From contig NZ_BPFZ01000002.1 of the NCBI RefSeq assembly GCF_030158815.1, forward strand, positions 62,001-126,000: 64,000 nucleotides of DNA, written 5' to 3'. This stretch comes from Candidatus Phycosocius spiralis (GTDB lineage: Bacteria > Pseudomonadota > Alphaproteobacteria > Caulobacterales > Aquidulcibacteraceae). Each line of letters opens with the position of its first letter. Position 1 is the stretch's first letter. This document shows positions 63,667 to 64,000 of this stretch, one piece after another. The translations under genes were made by a program, and so were the position numbers. The notes beneath the pieces were generated by a model. The model was given only the letters and a program-made list of their open reading frames with translations, ran no database searches and had not been told where the DNA came from.

Positions 63667-64000
63667 TTAGCGCTTACGCTGCTCGGCCCGTTCCACCAGC
63701 TTCTCAATGCGGGCAAATAAGAGGGGTAGTTTCCGCGCCGTTGTTATTACGCCTGAAACATCCTCACACAATTGGCGCGTCATGCCTTCAGGCCCCAAAT
63801 GGGCGGTCATAAAGCGTTCGACAATGGGGCGGGACGCCTCCCAAATATCGTGATTTGGATCAATAGCGCGCGCCACGCCTTCCACTTGCACCATTGTCTT
63901 TTGCAACAAAACAAGTTCGGGTCGCATATGCATGCCAAATTGCTCGGTCACATCAAAAAGCTGGGTCAATACCCGGCCCATGGAGACTTCGCGCGCTGGC
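63667..64000 (-). CDS. ubiB: UbiB (ABC1/ADCK-like kinase), C-terminal end
   Basis: The gene runs off the right edge; about 110 C-terminal residues are visible. AREVSMGRVLTQLFDVTEQF, MRPELVLLQKTMVQVEGVAR and DPNHDIWEASRPIVERFM match the end of UbiB, an atypical kinase needed for ubiquinone synthesis. The ATP-binding region is outside the window. The usual C-terminal membrane helix is not evident; the protein ends in a basic tail. Confidence 0.88.
   Translation of the reverse strand, partial: PAREVSMGRVLTQLFDVTEQFGMHMRPELVLLQKTMVQVEGVARAIDPNHDIWEASRPIVERFMTAHLGPEGMTRQLCEDVSGVITTARKLPLLFARIEKLVERAEQRKR

Overview
The window is a chromosomal segment of an alphaproteobacterium. The evidence is the mraZ-rsmH-ftsL-ftsI-murEF-mraY-murD-ftsW-murGC division/cell-wall cluster, the phaR/phaA divergon, the yajC-secD-secF-Mth938 block, cysteine-free L31, FlhF/FlhG, a SapC-family protein and a TonB-dependent receptor. 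Moderate GC, SapC and an unusual PriA zinc region make me lean towards the Caulobacterales/Maricaulales side. That is a guess; no rRNA or other taxonomic marker is present. I found no rRNA, tRNA, CRISPR array or prophage.

Layout. 1-3163: end of flhA, then flhF and flhG (polar flagellum placement). 3205-7990: priA, a GST-like gene, queG, mtgA. 8000-8576: decayed DUF815 ATPase gene. 8777-14486: DUF885 lipoprotein, orphan dual-ATPase ABC protein, iron alcohol dehydrogenase, GDT1-type cation transporter. 14566-20879: SapC protein, M28 peptidase, SDR, phaR, phaA, bfd, bfr. 21119-35590: dcw cluster on the minus strand, tightly coupled from mraZ to mraY by overlapping stop/start codons, ending after murC with an MBL hydrolase and a 2-hydroxyacid dehydrogenase instead of murB-ddl-ftsQAZ. 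35842-39948: a RAYT transposase between inverted REP hairpins, inside a 39-bp direct repeat matching the 3' end of the next gene (a secreted CX5R phosphatase), then a TonB receptor. 40170-45239: a small unknown gene, rplM-rpsI, argC, a membrane EEP-like protein and an NDUFAF6-like protein. 45304-49401: PuuD-like membrane protein, Mth938/NDUFAF3-like protein, secF, secD, yajC. 49677-56520: M20 amidohydrolase, a frameshifted histidine phosphatase, an AMACR-type racemase, miaA, serB and an inner-membrane binding-protein/OmpA fusion. 56521-58408: rpmE in otherwise gene-free DNA with several hairpins. 58452-61610: two DUF465 genes around ubiX and a TIGR02444 gene, then def-fmt. 61695-62187: inverted repeats around a dead DUF559 gene. 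62231-64000: class III aminotransferase and the end of ubiB.

Most of the window is conserved core genome. The less ordinary parts are the RAYT/REP module with its direct repeat, loss of one zinc site in PriA, a changed ferroxidase ligand in Bfr, a degenerate G3 motif in FlhF, three gene remnants, the broken dcw order, and unexplained palindromes upstream of rplM, bfr, bfd and the TonB receptor and around rpmE. I saw no convincing new multi-gene defence or mobile system.
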